A stretch of 64,000 nt of DNA, taken from positions 84,915,056 through 84,979,055 of the forward strand of contig CM049310.1 in NCBI GenBank assembly GCA_026874595.1, read 5' to 3'. Under the pieces are notes generated by a model. It saw nothing but the letters and a program-made list of their open reading frames with translations, did not search any database and had not been told where the DNA came from. The position numbers and the translations under genes were made by a program. Below are positions 46,339 through 58,054 of the stretch, one piece after another (the stretch's first letter is position 1; every line of letters begins with the position of its first letter). Source of the DNA: Sipunculus nudus. Its lineage: Eukaryota; Annelida; Sipuncula; Golfingiida; Sipunculidae.

Positions 46339-47870
46339 TGCATTGTCTGTGTATTTGTATTTGCAGAAGCAAAGCTCCTATATACAGGATACTGCCTTCA
46401 CTGTTTCGAAAATGCAAGGATAATATGGGATTGCAGATGGAGGAGAGGTAATTCTTTCAAAACTATTATATTTGTGTTAATATATTCAACAAGTATTAAA
46501 GATAGTTTTAACTTTTTTAAGTAAATACATACATAAAGAAAAATGTTGAAATTGTTAATTTTTTGTGGAGATAGAACAAAATCTTGGCCAGTTATTGTCT
46601 GTAAAGTAAATGTAAAGATATATTTGATATAATAATGTATAATTTTTTTTCACTTCTAAAGGTTCCCATTGACCATAAGAAAACTATTTTTGTAGTTATT
46701 GTTTAAATTTTGTGAAGAAAGAACAAAAGTTTATTTTCTGTAATGTAAATTGATAGAGCGTCAGACTTTGAAAAAAAATCTAAAAAAAAATATAAATATT
46801 AAAGGGATAATTGCACTGAACTATATTCTTGCATATTTCTCTCATGTTTCTTACATTTACAATCTCTCTTTTCTGTTTATTATTTTGTATGCAGGGAATG
46901 AGATCTCCAACACCTGTGAATGTTCAAGATGGGGACTGTAACATCACTGTAACATATGGTGGATGGCCAGAAACTGTCAACCCATGCAAATTATTTCTAC
47001 TTCCACTGGAGGCTAGCTATGCGTCATTTTGGATATTTACCCTGGAGTATCCCAAGGGACTAAAAAGACCTTCAGGTTTCTTGATTTTGGGGTAATTGAA
47101 TGCACCTCTAACTGCCCTCCCACTGTCAATAGAGCTGGTTGGTTAGATTTAATGTTTTAATGCTGCATTTTCCTCTTTAATATATCAACAATATAGGATC
47201 AGTTAACGACTATTTCACTATTAATATTCTTGTGTTTAAATACCTTAATTAAATCAGGTTATTATCTTATTATTTTTATGGAAAAACGTTTACATTTGCA
47301 CCCTTGTTACAGTGTAGGCATTCTCTTCAACTCCCTCCAGTTCGAATTTAATTGATGCAAAAATCATTTATTTACCAAGGACCTTTATTTTGGAATTCAT
47401 TATCAGAAGCTTCACACAGAGTAGATGCATTTACTGTAGAAAGATTTGGTGACATATAAGTTAAATCCATTTCAATTGTTTGACTTGTGTTCTGACCATC
47501 TTTTACTTTAAAGATACCATTAATTTACAACACTATAAATTTATTGATGCACTTTTATCTATTTTTCAAAGATACATTATAAATAGATTTAGGCCCCATT
47601 GTTAAAAAGATCAGCAACCTTAATGAGATAACACACAGCATTCATAATAGTAATCATAATAGTATAGCACTAATTGCCAAATTTTATATGTTTAGTTGGA
47701 GACGATTGAACTGCCATGCAGTGTGGTCAAAATGTTTAAATATGTTTGCTTCCTAATGATGCCTTTTGGAAGATCAGTATAATCTGAATAACTATATACA
47801 TGAAGTACACGTGTTGTACATGTTGATGATCTGTTGAATATTTCATACAATAAAGAAGTGGTGTTATATT
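44247..47870 (+). pseudogene. Decayed spliced gene carried by the CACTA-like element
   Basis: Four exon-like segments with consensus sites can be seen: 44,247-44,339 (tttcag/gtaagt), 45,228-45,411 (tgtgcag/gtaagt), 46,367-46,447 (ttgcag/gtaatt) and 46,895 onward (tatgcag), with AATAAA at about 47,850. The first opens with ATG and reads MVKHFHQCGKFKEDLDTIMA, then TFLFLKKRNY. Exon 2 has stops in all three frames, its best segments being VPHLTKLRAVNKVQMQD and YKCKMCKVHNYTGKQ. Exon 4 reads GMRSPTPVNVQDGDC in one frame, then GGWPETVNPCKLF and YPKGLKRPSGFLI before a stop, but that frame does not join exon 3 cleanly. Disrupted frames with kept splice sites suggest a recently dead gene. The family is not recognised. 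Confidence 0.4.
46279..46335. repeat. (AT)n microsatellite
   Basis: A long AT run in the intron just before the exon at 46,367. Confidence 0.95.
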
Positions 47871-48038
47871 ATGTGTGAGCATGCATTTTTAATGCCATTT
47901 CCCAAATTAGCCAAGATGCATTTCCCTCTGTGGATATCCTGATTTGATTTTCGGGACACTTGACTGTCAAACAGAAAGTTACAACTCTATCATCATTAGG
48001 AGGTCTGACTTCGTTCGTAATATTTTTACTGGTAAAAT
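47869..48038 (-). CDS. Exon-like frame at the right end of the CACTA-like element
   Basis: After an acceptor-like 'catgttttttag', the minus strand reads DFTSKNITNEVRPPNDDRVV, then TFCLTVKCPENQIRISTEG and ends WEMALKMHAHT before TAA. It has a varied, protein-like composition and lies antisense to the 3' UTR of the plus-strand gene. No domain is recognised. The upstream exon was not found. Confidence 0.25.
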
Positions 48039-48224
48039 CTAAAAAACATGTTATGAGAAACCTGAAGTACACAGGTACAAAAAAAGGGTTCGTCCGGAGT
48101 GACAAGACAGAAACGTTTTGAGAAAGATTATGGAAACCTGTAACAGTGTATAGCTCCAAGTGCAAAGCACTGTTATTCATTATAAAGTAACAATATTTTG
48201 TTATTCTACATATCAAAGCACCGT

Positions 48225-48495
48225 GAAATAACGGTGCAATGCCCTCATTCCAGTTTAAATCACTGTTTATTCACGTCTCTTAGCACTTTAAAATAACGGC
48301 ATATTGTCCCGTAAAATAACAGATACCCGTCATTTCCCGTGGCTAAGCACCGTTTATTTACGTCCCAAAGCGCTGTAAAATTACGGTGCAATGCGACGTT
48401 ATTTAACGCACTGCGTTATTTCTTTGCACGTAAAATAACGGTGCATTGCACTGTCAACTTTGCTGCCGGTGCAAAGCACCGTTATTTTACGTGCA
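48225..48495. repeat. Palindromic CGTAAAATAACGGTGC subterminal array
   Basis: About ten imperfect units of (GCAC)CGTTATTTTACG(TGC) or its complement are packed into 270 bases at the right end of the CACTA-like element, many of them self-complementary. Confidence 0.75.
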
Positions 48496-48879
48496 ACTTT
48501 TAACAGTGTAATGTTAAGTAACAGTCTTAAAATGACTAATCAATCGTGCCATAAACACATGTAACATTATTGCACACCTTAGTACAGGCACAGATGTAAG
48601 TCATTTCAAATCAGCATTTATCAGCAGCTGGCCCCACAGCATCATGTGATCTCAGTAAGCACTGGACCCTGGTCAACATGAAAACACTCGCGTTTTTCCA
48701 GGTGTTGATATGGAGCCGCTTATAAACACCCTGGTGTTTATACTGCTCTTGTTATAGGGGATGAATGAATAAATGAATCAGCATTATAAGACCTCTTAAA
48801 TTTCTTATCCATCATAAAATATTTAACTGCAAATATATATGATAAAAATACTGAGCCAAACAATAATGCTAAATACACG

Positions 48880-49183
48880 CAGAGGCGTCAATATAAGGGG
48901 TGGGGGTATATATCCCTCACCCCACTTTTTGGTAAGGGGGAGATGGTCAATGTAATCATCCTCCCGACTTTTCAGAGAATGATATATATATATATATATA
49001 TTGTACATGAAATATCGATTTGAATAGAATATAGACAGGTTCATTTTATGAGTTTTCTGTGAAATATTATATAGAAATATATTTGAAATGAGATTAAGTA
49101 TATACATGTATACATCTAGATGTATGTGTGTGGGTGTGTGGGCGAGTCATCCCCCCACCGTTGAAGAAAAATTGACGCCACTG
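48880..49183. mobile_element. hAT-like MITE with 8-bp target duplication
   Basis: The left end is CAGAGGCGTCAATATAAGGG and the right end, reverse-complemented, is CAGTGGCGTCAATTTTTCTT. The flanks are 'aatacacg' and 'aatacgcg', an 8-base duplication with one mismatch. CAG(T/A)GGCG termini and an 8-bp duplication fit the hAT superfamily. It is 304 bases long and non-coding. Partial relatives lie at 43,560-43,655 and possibly 43,710-43,790. Confidence 0.65.
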
Positions 49184-49270
49184 AATACGCGTATGTGTAT
49201 TATATATTATTTGAAAAAGGCCCATTTACAAACATAGTGCAACTTGCGCGATCATGCTTTTGCACACAGA

Positions 49271-49271
49271 C

Positions 49272-49315
<44 letters not shown>
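49271..49315. repeat. (TA)n microsatellite
   Basis: A pure TA run. Confidence 0.95.
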
Positions 49316-49317
<2 letters not shown>

Positions 49318-50129
49318 ACAATTTTATTTAAAAAGAATTCTACCGCTATCAAGGGACTTATCAATATCCCCGTAAAAACACGTCTTGTGTCTATCAGTAG
49401 ACACCAATGTTTTCTGCATTAACACGGACGTTTTATCAGAGGACTTATTACGTTCCCGAGGCAGCGGAAATCTTGCGCTTCTAAAGGAGCAACTGATTTT
49501 CACGCTGCCAGCTTTGACCGTTTATGATATATTTAGACACCAGATGGCGGTTCGTTGTTCGCTGAAAAACATGTGCTTATGATGTGACAAGCAGCCAACC
49601 AGATGCCAATGAACAAACACTCGACAGGCATCCTGGCTCCGCCCATAGTTGCGCTTCAAGCGCCGTTGAAGACAGATAACGGTCGAATTTTAATTGCTCC
49701 TTCTGCATTCTCGCATCATCGACCGATTCGATTCTGACAGTATGACTGTGTTAGCGTAGCCATGTATCTGCTGTCTGCAGAACTGAAACCAGCCAGCGAG
49801 GTGTGCACGCAGCCTTTGTTGTTACGTTTCGTTTGAATTACAACCCACCGGCCGGACATCCTATGTGCCCAAGGCCCTAAGCAAACCACGTCTGCGGCAA
49901 TTCTCTCCGAGCCTGTGGCCTGTTCAGACGTTTACCGGGAGGATGAGCTGTCACTCAAAAACAAAATGAACATGATTGGCTCCGTGTATTCCTCGCTTGG
50001 CCGTGTCTTCCAGCACAAGGTTTCATCTGATTGGACAAAAATACAGTGCACCCCTCTGACGTGGAAATTCAGGATACGAGGTCATAACAAACAGCGCTTA
50101 CCATATAGGCAGTAGGCCTATAGTTAAAG
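49316..50129. other. GC-richer segment, possibly interior of a CACTG-ended element
   Basis: The stretch from about 49,600 to 50,110 is richer in G+C than its flanks and contains an ATG-started 17-codon frame at about 49,761, but no exon that I can support. It ends at the subterminal repeats at 50,130. Confidence 0.3.
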
Positions 50130-50230
50130 CGCTGTGTAAAGAGCGTAAGCACTTATAAACACATGGGTATTCAAATAAAACACTGGCGTTTTGTACAAAA
50201 ACACTAGATGTATCTCCATTTTTTACAGTG
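50130..50230 (-). mobile_element. CACTG-type transposon right terminus
   Basis: Reverse-complemented, the end reads CACTGTAAAAAATGGAGATA, followed by 'tctagtgtttttgtac', 'cgccagtgtttta' and 'catgtgtttataagtgct'. These words match the subterminal repeats at 37,177-37,390 and, weakly, at 48,680-48,745. The flank after the terminus is TA. The mate end is not certain. Confidence 0.4.
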
Positions 50231-51039
50231 TATTACTTGTAGCATCCCGGCCTCCGTCAGCCCTCTGCTTTGCGGATTCTTAAAGAGCATGGGGGATTAA
50301 CACACTGATTACCTAAAGCCTAAACGTAAGACCACTGTTTCTACTAATATTACTGGCCGAGTTCATTCACATAGCAAAGCAGCCGATAAACAAAGTCAAA
50401 TGTTTGGATTAAAATGATTCTTAACAAATCACAAGGAATAACACATAAGCAGTTGGCAATGAACCACATGATCAGTCCATGGGGTCCCGTATACCTGGTT
50501 CAAGGGCCGTCCGCCTTATTTATTATCTGGTCGGCCTGACTTGATAATGGAGGTCCATGACGAAGTTCCTCGGGATGTCACGACCCAGACATTATACTAA
50601 AGCTGTCCAAAACAACTCTACAACAAATTTGACTAGTTTACCAGGCTGAGGCACGCTTTCTTTCAGTCCATTCTGCTGTAATTGTTCCCCGATCCTGGCC
50701 CCTATCACATGCGTGCCTGGATATCTTCCAGCTCTCTGCCAATTCATCCGTAACTGAACGGATCCGTAAACATTCGCAACATGTTACCCTAAAAATTTAG
50801 TAGAAAAAGTACGTCGTACACTTGCGGGTCCGCCACTCAAAATCCTTACCCAGATAAGGTTTGGAAACAACCGATATTAAACCGATATATGAAAAGCTAG
50901 AATAAAACTAAAGCAGATGCGGGTCGCTCCTGGTTACTGATGGAAGCGTTCCTCTTGATGCTATACAAAACTGGATGTGTCGGAACGACACGAAGGCCCC
51001 CGCCTGGGGCAAATTAGAAACATTTGTTAAATTTTGTAA
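50231..51039. other. No gene seen
   Basis: Spacer with no supportable exon or repeat. Confidence 0.4.
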
Positions 51040-52285
51040 AATGTTTTAAGTTCAGGAGGTGTTGTATGGTCAAAAGTAGGTCAACAAGGGCAAAATGCAA
51101 ACTCGATCTGTAAAGGGTCATTATCAAGCAACATACCAAAAATCAGGCTAGTATCTGCAGGCATTGTGAAAAAAAGTCCATATATGTGCATTTTTCATGA
51201 AAATTTCTGTCTTTCATGCAATTTTCTATGTTCAGGATCTGTCATATGGTGAAAAATAGGTTAACTGGGACGAAACGCGAACTCGATCTGTAAGTGGTCA
51301 TTATGCGCCCACAGACCAAAAATTAGGCCAGTATCTGTAAGCACTGCATTGCAAAACTAGAATATTAGCAAAAGTTGATAATCATTTATAAATTTAAATT
51401 GGAGAGGTATATACCAAATTTCATAACAATCCACCAAATGCTTCCTGAGAAATAAGCTCCTAAGTTTTTTTTCTATACTAAGCTCTGTGACCTTGAAAAG
51501 TAGGTCAAGATCACCCATCTTTGAACTTGACCAAGATTTTGTAAATATAATGCAACAGCACTGAAGAAATGAAGTTCCTGTGTTGAATACCTTTGGAGAT
51601 ATCCTGCACAAAAGGCCATAATTGAAAAAAATCCGATAAAATTTCATTTAAAATCAGAAATTGCAGGTGGCGCCACCAAAATTGTGCAGCACATACAGAC
51701 CATCAGTCCCAATGATTATAGTAAGTTTTGTGAAAATCCACACAATGGTTTTTGAGATATAAACTTCTGAGTGTTTTTCTATAATCAGCTCTAAAATGTA
51801 GAAAAATTGGTCAAGGTCACCCATCTTCGAACTTGACCGAGATTTTTTTCTATATACATCTTCACTGATGAAATAAAATTCCAACGGTGAATCATTTTAG
51901 AGATATCCCGCTCACAAGGTAAAAGTTAACAGACGCATTATCTGCCCACACACCAAAAATCAGGCCAATATCTGCAGGCATTGCGAAAAAAAGTCCGTAC
52001 ATGTGTATTTGTCATAAAAATTTTCTATTTTTCATGAAATTTTCTAAGTTAAAGGGCGGTAAATCGGTCAAAAGTAGGTCAACCGGGACGAAACGCGAAC
52101 TCGATCTGTGTAACTGATTATTATTTGCCCACACACTAAAAATCAGGCCAATATCTGCAGGCATTGCGAAAAAAAAAAGTCCGTACAACTGTTTGATTTC
52201 GGAATGACGGAATGACGGAAGGACGGACATGAGTAAAACTATATGCCCCGGCCACTTTGTGGCATGGGGCATAAAAATAAAGGGT
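51040..52285. mobile_element. Dispersed invertebrate repeat with internal duplications
   Basis: At least three copies of a unit with 'gaactcgatctgtaa', 'caccaaaaatcaggccaatat', 'ctgcaggcattgcgaaaaaa' and 'gtccgtacatgtg' occur near 51,060-51,190, 51,240-51,350, 51,910-52,010 and 52,055-52,190. In between, 'ggtcaa(g)atcacccatctt(t/c)' with 'gaacttgacc(a/g)agatttt' occurs twice (51,505 and 51,815). The right end has 'gacggaaggacggacatgag' and a palindromic 'tatgccccggccac' / 'gtggcatggggcata'. Such ends are familiar from bivalve and other molluscan interspersed repeats (recalled, not searched). Confidence 0.5.
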
Positions 52286-52880
52286 TATTTGAAATAAGAT
52301 AATCTAATAAGGCAAATTCTAATAAAATTTATAATAAATTTGATGGCATTGTGTCGGGTTTTGAAGCCTATATGACGTATGAACTGTAAGCTTTTTAAGG
52401 ATTTTCTGATCGAAAGATACAGGGAAAGTATTTTAATTTGTTCTATATATGACAGATGGCGTTTTAAATGAGTTTTGAATGGGCCTGGCTGATTTTCGCA
52501 TGAACATGCTATGATTTAGCACGTCTAAATGTATAGTATATACTTAAACTGCATCTATGCCATTGTCTAGCTCTTCATACAGTAGAACTCCTTGGTGTAC
52601 TTGATCCCAACCAGTCTTCTCTTGGTAGCACTAAAACAATTAATGAGTGTTAGAATAACATGATTAAAGACATATCCTTCACTTGGCATTTATATGCTAA
52701 ATAATGAAAACTACAAAGAAAATAATTTATTAACCGGCTCGTTACATACAGTCTTCGAATTGCTCTTAGAGTAGCGTATCGGCCCTAAGGCCCGTTTGGA
52801 CGACCCGGCTCCCTGAAGGCCAATGCTAGAGTAATACCCAACAGACCGGTCAATATTATCTTTGTTGAACGGCCACACAC
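52286..52880. other. No gene seen
   Basis: AT-rich spacer between two repeats. Confidence 0.4.
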
Positions 52881-54440
52881 TTTATCAACACAACCAATTG
52901 TGTATTTTACCAGACACCAGTTCTCCATCGAAAGTTGCTTTGGAAGTCTGGTATCTGGCATGGGGCAAACCTGACCTGCATATTGAACTTAGGATTGATG
53001 CAAGATGGTGTAGACTGATTGCAGTTTAGCAGATGTAAGGACCCTGTGTCTGGAACTTTATCTTGTTATGTTATGTTCATCAGTCGACGGTTGCAGGTCA
53101 GGTGGAAATTGTTCAGTTGTTTCGCATGCCTTTCATAGACAGTAGCAGGGTAGTGATGACTACTGCCTTGTAGACCTGGATCTTGGTGCATAGGTATGTG
53201 AATTTGTCCACCAGAAATTATCCATTGACCATGATGGAGGTTTCATCATGTTACTTTTATGGTTTGAGCTAATGCATCACTTCAGTCTTCTTCATGCTGA
53301 TGGGAAGCCCGAAGTTTTTCACACACGGGCAAACTGGTCCATGTTTTGCTGCATGTATGATTCTGAAGATGCATTCAGTGCGCAGTCGTCAGCAAAGAGC
53401 AGGTCACAGATGATTGCTTTCCTAACTTACATGATGGCATTCAGTTTTCTTTGGTTTAGGTGCTTGCCTTCTGTGCGGTATCTAACACTCACTGAAGGGT
53501 CATCCTTGTTAAAGCACCCATTAGCATGGCAGAAAACATCATGTTGAACAGTGCTGGAGCTAGAACGCAGCCTTGTTTTGCGCCGTTGCTTACTGGGAAG
53601 TCGAATAATGCCTACCTATCAACTCGGACGCACGCTTTAATGCTATCGTGAAACTCTCGGATAATGGTGATATACCGGTCAGGACATCCAAACTTGGCAA
53701 TGATCTTCCAGAGTCCGTTACGGCGAAAAGTGTCAAATGCCTTTTGTTAGGTCGTCAATTGTGGTGAACAGGTCCTGGTATTGTTTTTAGTATTTTTCAT
53801 GGAATTGACGAGCGACAAAGAACATGTCAACTGTACCAAGACCAACACGAAAACCGCATTGACTCTCTGGTCAAAGACCGACTTCCAGGGGTAGAATGAG
53901 GCGACTGAGGAGAAGTCTACAAGGATCGTTCCAGCAATGCTGAGCTAAGAAATCATTATGTGGTTGTCACAGCTCTGTCGGTTTCCTTTGCGCCTGTATA
54001 TTTGGACATTGGAAGCGCCTTTGAATTATTGTTGCCGTGTACTTTTCTCCAAAAAGGGAGGAACAACTCATGCAGTTTCTGTGTCAATGTGGATCCACCG
54101 GCCTTATATATTTCAGCAGGAATGGCATCAGAGCCTGGGGCATTTCCACACGACAGCTGTTTGATGGCTTTCTCTATTTGTTTGACAGAGGGTATGTTTT
54201 CGAGGGCATAGTTCGTTTCTATTTGGGACATTATATAAGGCTTGTTCTTTGTCATAAATCCGTATACCTGCAATGTACCGCAAACGGGAGCTCATAAATG
54301 ATAAAGAAGATAATTGTTGGATACCCACACCACCCAACACATTTTGAGGATGAAATTCCATATCTATCTTTTTGTATCTATGTGCTCTTGTATTTATAGA
54401 ATTCATGATTAACTCTGAGTGACGACTCGAGAGATTCGTC
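52881..54440 (-). pseudogene. RTE-like non-LTR reverse transcriptase pseudogene
   Basis: Motifs follow in the right order on the minus strand across several frames. IEKAIKQLSCGNAPGSDAIP then AEIYKAGG (about 54,060-54,200, in the open frame 53,956-54,273) is the N-terminal part of the RT domain. Then come FRNGLWKII-like 'TFRRNGLWKIIAKFGCPDR' (about 53,700), NGAKQGCVLAPALFNMMFSA (about 53,540-53,600), CDLLFADDCALNA (53,375-53,415; FADD is the catalytic box), VCKNFGLPISMKKTEVMH (about 53,275-53,330), and VYKAVV...RNN (about 53,110-53,185) leading to SVYTILHQS near 53,000. At least five frame changes and many stops show that it is dead. The endonuclease part is missing. Clade call is from remembered family motifs. 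Confidence 0.75.
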
Positions 54441-55406
54441 ATTAAGCTTTAAATTAAAATGATTTATCTATTATGTCTAATTTAGGAAGGACAATGAAGC
54501 ACATAACTTTTGAATCGTAACTGCCGAATCAAAGTGCATTCTAACTAAAAAATGATCTACCTGTGGCCTAAATGAAAAACAAACTGTGAGAAATATGATA
54601 ATAATTATTTGTATAAAAAATGCATTGACCAAATAAACATTATTGCTTTATGTCTACTAGTTATGCCTGTCACAAAATGAAATTCAGATACCATAAGAAA
54701 CAGTTCAAAAGTAAGGCATAGAACACTTGAACAAGTAAACTACCTCAATAATAAGAAAAAAAATACTTGAATAAGTGATTGTTTGAACATATCATCTGGC
54801 AGTCTTTGATATCCCGGTGAATACTTTACATGGATCTCCTGAATGAATAACATTTCACATTGTTGGGTGATAAGAAGGAGGACCCATAGAATATTTCCTT
54901 CAGCGCGTTCAACTTAGATGAGCTCCTCGGCTGTTATTTGGTGTATCAATCTGCTATCTGTGGACCATTTGCTCTACCCCTCGACCCACAGAAGGCGTTC
55001 AATATATTAAGTATTTTTTTCTGGAAAATATGAGACCCAGTTGGATGCTCAACACCATGTTATAATGCCTGACTGCAGTCTTATGCTCCATTGGGAACAT
55101 ATATGATAAAGTTAATAACGAATTAAGATTAGCATAACCTTAATACGGGCAGGTGTTTATATTTCTTAACGTGGGTGCAAAATAATCGGACATGAGTATA
55201 AATGTGAAGCAGTAGATCAAGATGGTCTGATGACATTTCTGCAGGTTGTAACACAATGAATGTGAGTTGTATATATCCATAAATTGCTAAAAATTCGGAA
55301 TTTTAACATCATAAAATGTGGCAAGTAATCAATGCAATACAGTGTCTCAGTCCTACCTGTATTTGTGAGGGTAAAAAAAATCACATAGGTCATACAGACC
55401 CTATAC

Positions 55407-55408
<2 letters not shown>
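54441..55408. other. No gene seen
   Basis: AT-rich spacer without a supportable feature. Confidence 0.4.

Positions 55409-55468
<60 letters not shown>
55409..55468. repeat. (TA)n microsatellite
   Basis: A pure TA run of about 60 bases. Confidence 0.95.
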
Positions 55469-55470
<2 letters not shown>

Positions 55471-56469
55471 ATGGATATTAACAAAGTCCTATATACAACG
55501 TATATTTTCTAGCCACTAAGTGTTCGATGGTCGAAGGTTACACGAACGGTGGCCTTTACCTCGTAAAATGAGAGGCAGCAGTTGTATGGTTTGGATGTCT
55601 CATGCTGGGGACCGGCTCAACACGGCATTCAAAATGAACAATACATTGAAACAAATATGTGACCTTAACTTATTAACCAAGTGACCCATTTTGTTATTAA
55701 CAACACAAAACTGTGGATGTGTTTAAGATATCTATGTTCTTAACGATGACTCCTATAATTTGTCGGTGTAATTAAAATAATTAAAATTATAGTTAGTTTC
55801 CTTACCTTTAAGTTTGCTGCATGCGTAATAGCATTTTTCATGACATCAAACATATTTCAAGACGTAATGCTTATCCCATGAAGGTAACAGCGTTAAGTCG
55901 CACAGTGTTGTGTACACGGGCCTTACTTGTAGGTATGCATATCTCAATTATTTTGATTAACGAACAAATTGTAATAAAAGCACCATTTATAGAGAGGACG
56001 GATAGATAAAAAGAGTTAGTTTAACACTGCTTTTTTTAAATATTTTTTGGAAGATATTATAAATTGTGTTGTTGCTCTAAGTGCTCTAAGTGCTCGCGCT
56101 TTTATTTATATCGCAGTCCACATGGCCTCTTACACAAAATAAATCCTTCTCCATGATAATAACGATACAGGTTAGCTGTAATGTAAGCAAAACAGACATC
56201 TTTCAAAACAGTTCTTTCTCACCAGAAATATAAACATTATCATAACGCTGACGTTGAAAACGCCACATTAGCCCGTTTGGTACCACCAAGTCCAGGTCTA
56301 CTTTTGACGCAAAAACGTTTCGCTACGGGAGAAATCGAGAAAGAAAGAATGAAAGCCTCTATTTTCTTATTATTATCCTGGTCCTTAATTTCACTATTGA
56401 AAGAAATTGATCGTAAAACGAGACGGCGTTATGCATAGATGTTTTTTATACAAAGAGATGCAAATGACA
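55469..56469. other. No gene seen
   Basis: No exon is supported. Confidence 0.4.
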
Positions 56470-56590
56470 GCATCAGGGTGGTTATCAGTTGAGGGTGATC
56501 AACGGCTCTCTTGGCTGGCGACCCAGGTTCGATTCGCGGCGTTGCTATGAAAGCTTTTCGTAGTGGCTCGCCCTCTATATTCTTTATTAC
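56470..56590 (+). repeat. tRNA-like SINE fragment
   Basis: A B-box-like 'aggttcgattcgc' stands about 40 bases after an A-box-like 'tggttatcagttgaggg'. 'gtggctcgccctctatattc' follows. Too degenerate for a tRNA gene; probably a SINE remnant. Confidence 0.3.
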
Positions 56591-58054
56591 GCCTCTAATT
56601 AAGCCCCTTGGAAGGACTTCATTAGATATAATTTCTATTTTTTTTAATCTAAGTACAACTGATAAAGTTTAAAAGGTTTTTAAACCTTAGTTTGCAAGTA
56701 TGCTGCTTCGTTTTGTCAAAAGGAGAGACTATATTTTAATGTAGCAAGTGTTGCTTTCAATGGCCACTTTTCCGTGAAGATGAATTTCCTCAGTGAAATA
56801 GTGACTGGAGCTAAAAATATCTTTTTTTTTTTTTGGGGGGGGGGGGGTTAAATGCGTGCAGTTTTCCTTCATCAGGCACACCTGTTTTCTCATTTTTATA
56901 GACTGTAAATGACAGCAACATTTACACTGATTTTATAGACTCTTTAATTTAATTCAATCTGCATCAGTGTTTTAAAATATACCTTCAACGGGTTGTGCGT
57001 AAATATAAATTAAATTGAGAGCACATGTATCAACAGCTGAAGTTAAAAAGGGTGAAGTGTTTCGGATAATTTTATAGCATTGAAAATGACAGCATGTCCA
57101 TTAATCCACGACCTTCAAAACGGAAATATTATTTGACCTTTTGAAGAGTCAAAGCAGCACTAAAGCGGACGTTTGCTCTTCATGCGGCATAGGCGGAAGA
57201 CTCCTTCTGGATATTGTTTAATATAAATAAAAACAAAAGATTACCTAAAATAAAATAAAACTATGCAAAATACTAAATTCACATCTGTTATTGCAAAAGC
57301 AAATTCAAATAAACTATTTTATGAATGTGTTAGTGTTGATGGGTACAATGTACTTATACTAAGAAATGTCTTACGATATACAAATCAAAAGATACAGGGG
57401 GATGTAGTTTAAATTCCTTGACAGATAACAGATTGAAATTTAAAATAGCTTCCAGTTAATCAGGCGCATTTTCAAAGGACGAATTGTTAGATTTGATTCA
57501 TATGTCTAAATGTATAAATAATGTGGTTACTCTGTGTTCTCTTATGTGAGAATAAACATGTGAAAGTCAGCTCGACATTTTCGACGACTTTTTACAAATA
57601 AGATATCCCTATAGGGATAATCATATTAAAAGAAAGGTTAAAACATAAAGAATTCTCACCGACCGTTTAGGAAAAGAACATAAATATGTTAGTAAGTATT
57701 TTGTAGCAGATATTTGGTTGTTACAGTTCACCCTAAATGACGTCATTCTTATTAATACTGAATACTTCACCAAAGGTCAAACATGATCTAGGTTATCAGA
57801 CAAACCAGAGAGGCTGTGCCTAACGTAGTTGATTCTAGGTGTATCTGAATCAAGAAACTTTCGCTAGTTGTCACTGGAAACATTCATAAGATTGCAGGAT
57901 AATATGTTTTTATGTTAACGGTAAGGACATTTGACTGCACAATTTAAAGTTAAATAGTAAACAAAAGAAACAGGAATGCAAAGAAAGGCGAGGAAATACA
58001 CATGATTTAGTTTGTTTAAATAGCGAAATGTTTTCATCTTTGTATTTCTTTACA
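56591..58054. other. No gene seen; T/G homopolymer at 56,822-56,848
   Basis: The region downstream (minus strand) of the unit C transmembrane exon. No further exon of unit C is needed, because that exon carries its own stop codon. No other feature is supported. Confidence 0.4.

Larger units (their letters stand above)
42795..48508. mobile_element. CACTA/EnSpm-like DNA transposon, 5.7 kb
   Basis: The left end is CACTGTTAAAAATCACCGTA and the right end, reverse-complemented, is CACTGTTAAAAGTTGCACGT. Both are flanked by TA. Inside the ends are repeated, often palindromic CGTAAAATAACGGTGC-like units: a few on the left (42,810-42,870) and about ten on the right (48,225-48,495). CACT(A/G) termini plus dense subterminal repeats are the hallmark of the CACTA (EnSpm) superfamily. 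The interior holds a CG-rich first-exon-like stretch, four short plus-strand exons with good splice sites (44,247-47,870) and a minus-strand exon-like frame (47,869-48,038). No DDE transposase domain is recognised, so it is probably non-autonomous or decayed. Confidence 0.6.

Noticed and set aside
53248-53547. 99-codon plus-strand frame
   Set aside because: It is antisense to the reverse transcriptase pseudogene, whose FADD and other motifs are on the minus strand.
53958-54297. Overlapping plus-strand frames
   Set aside because: Antisense to the reverse transcriptase fragment IEKAIKQLSCGNAPGSDAIP; the minus strand explains them.
52881-54440. A viral reverse transcriptase
   Set aside because: The motif order and wording (NAPGSDAIPAEIYKAGG, FADD, GLPISMKKTEV) are those of RTE-like non-LTR retrotransposons, and there are no LTRs, gag, protease or envelope motifs nearby.
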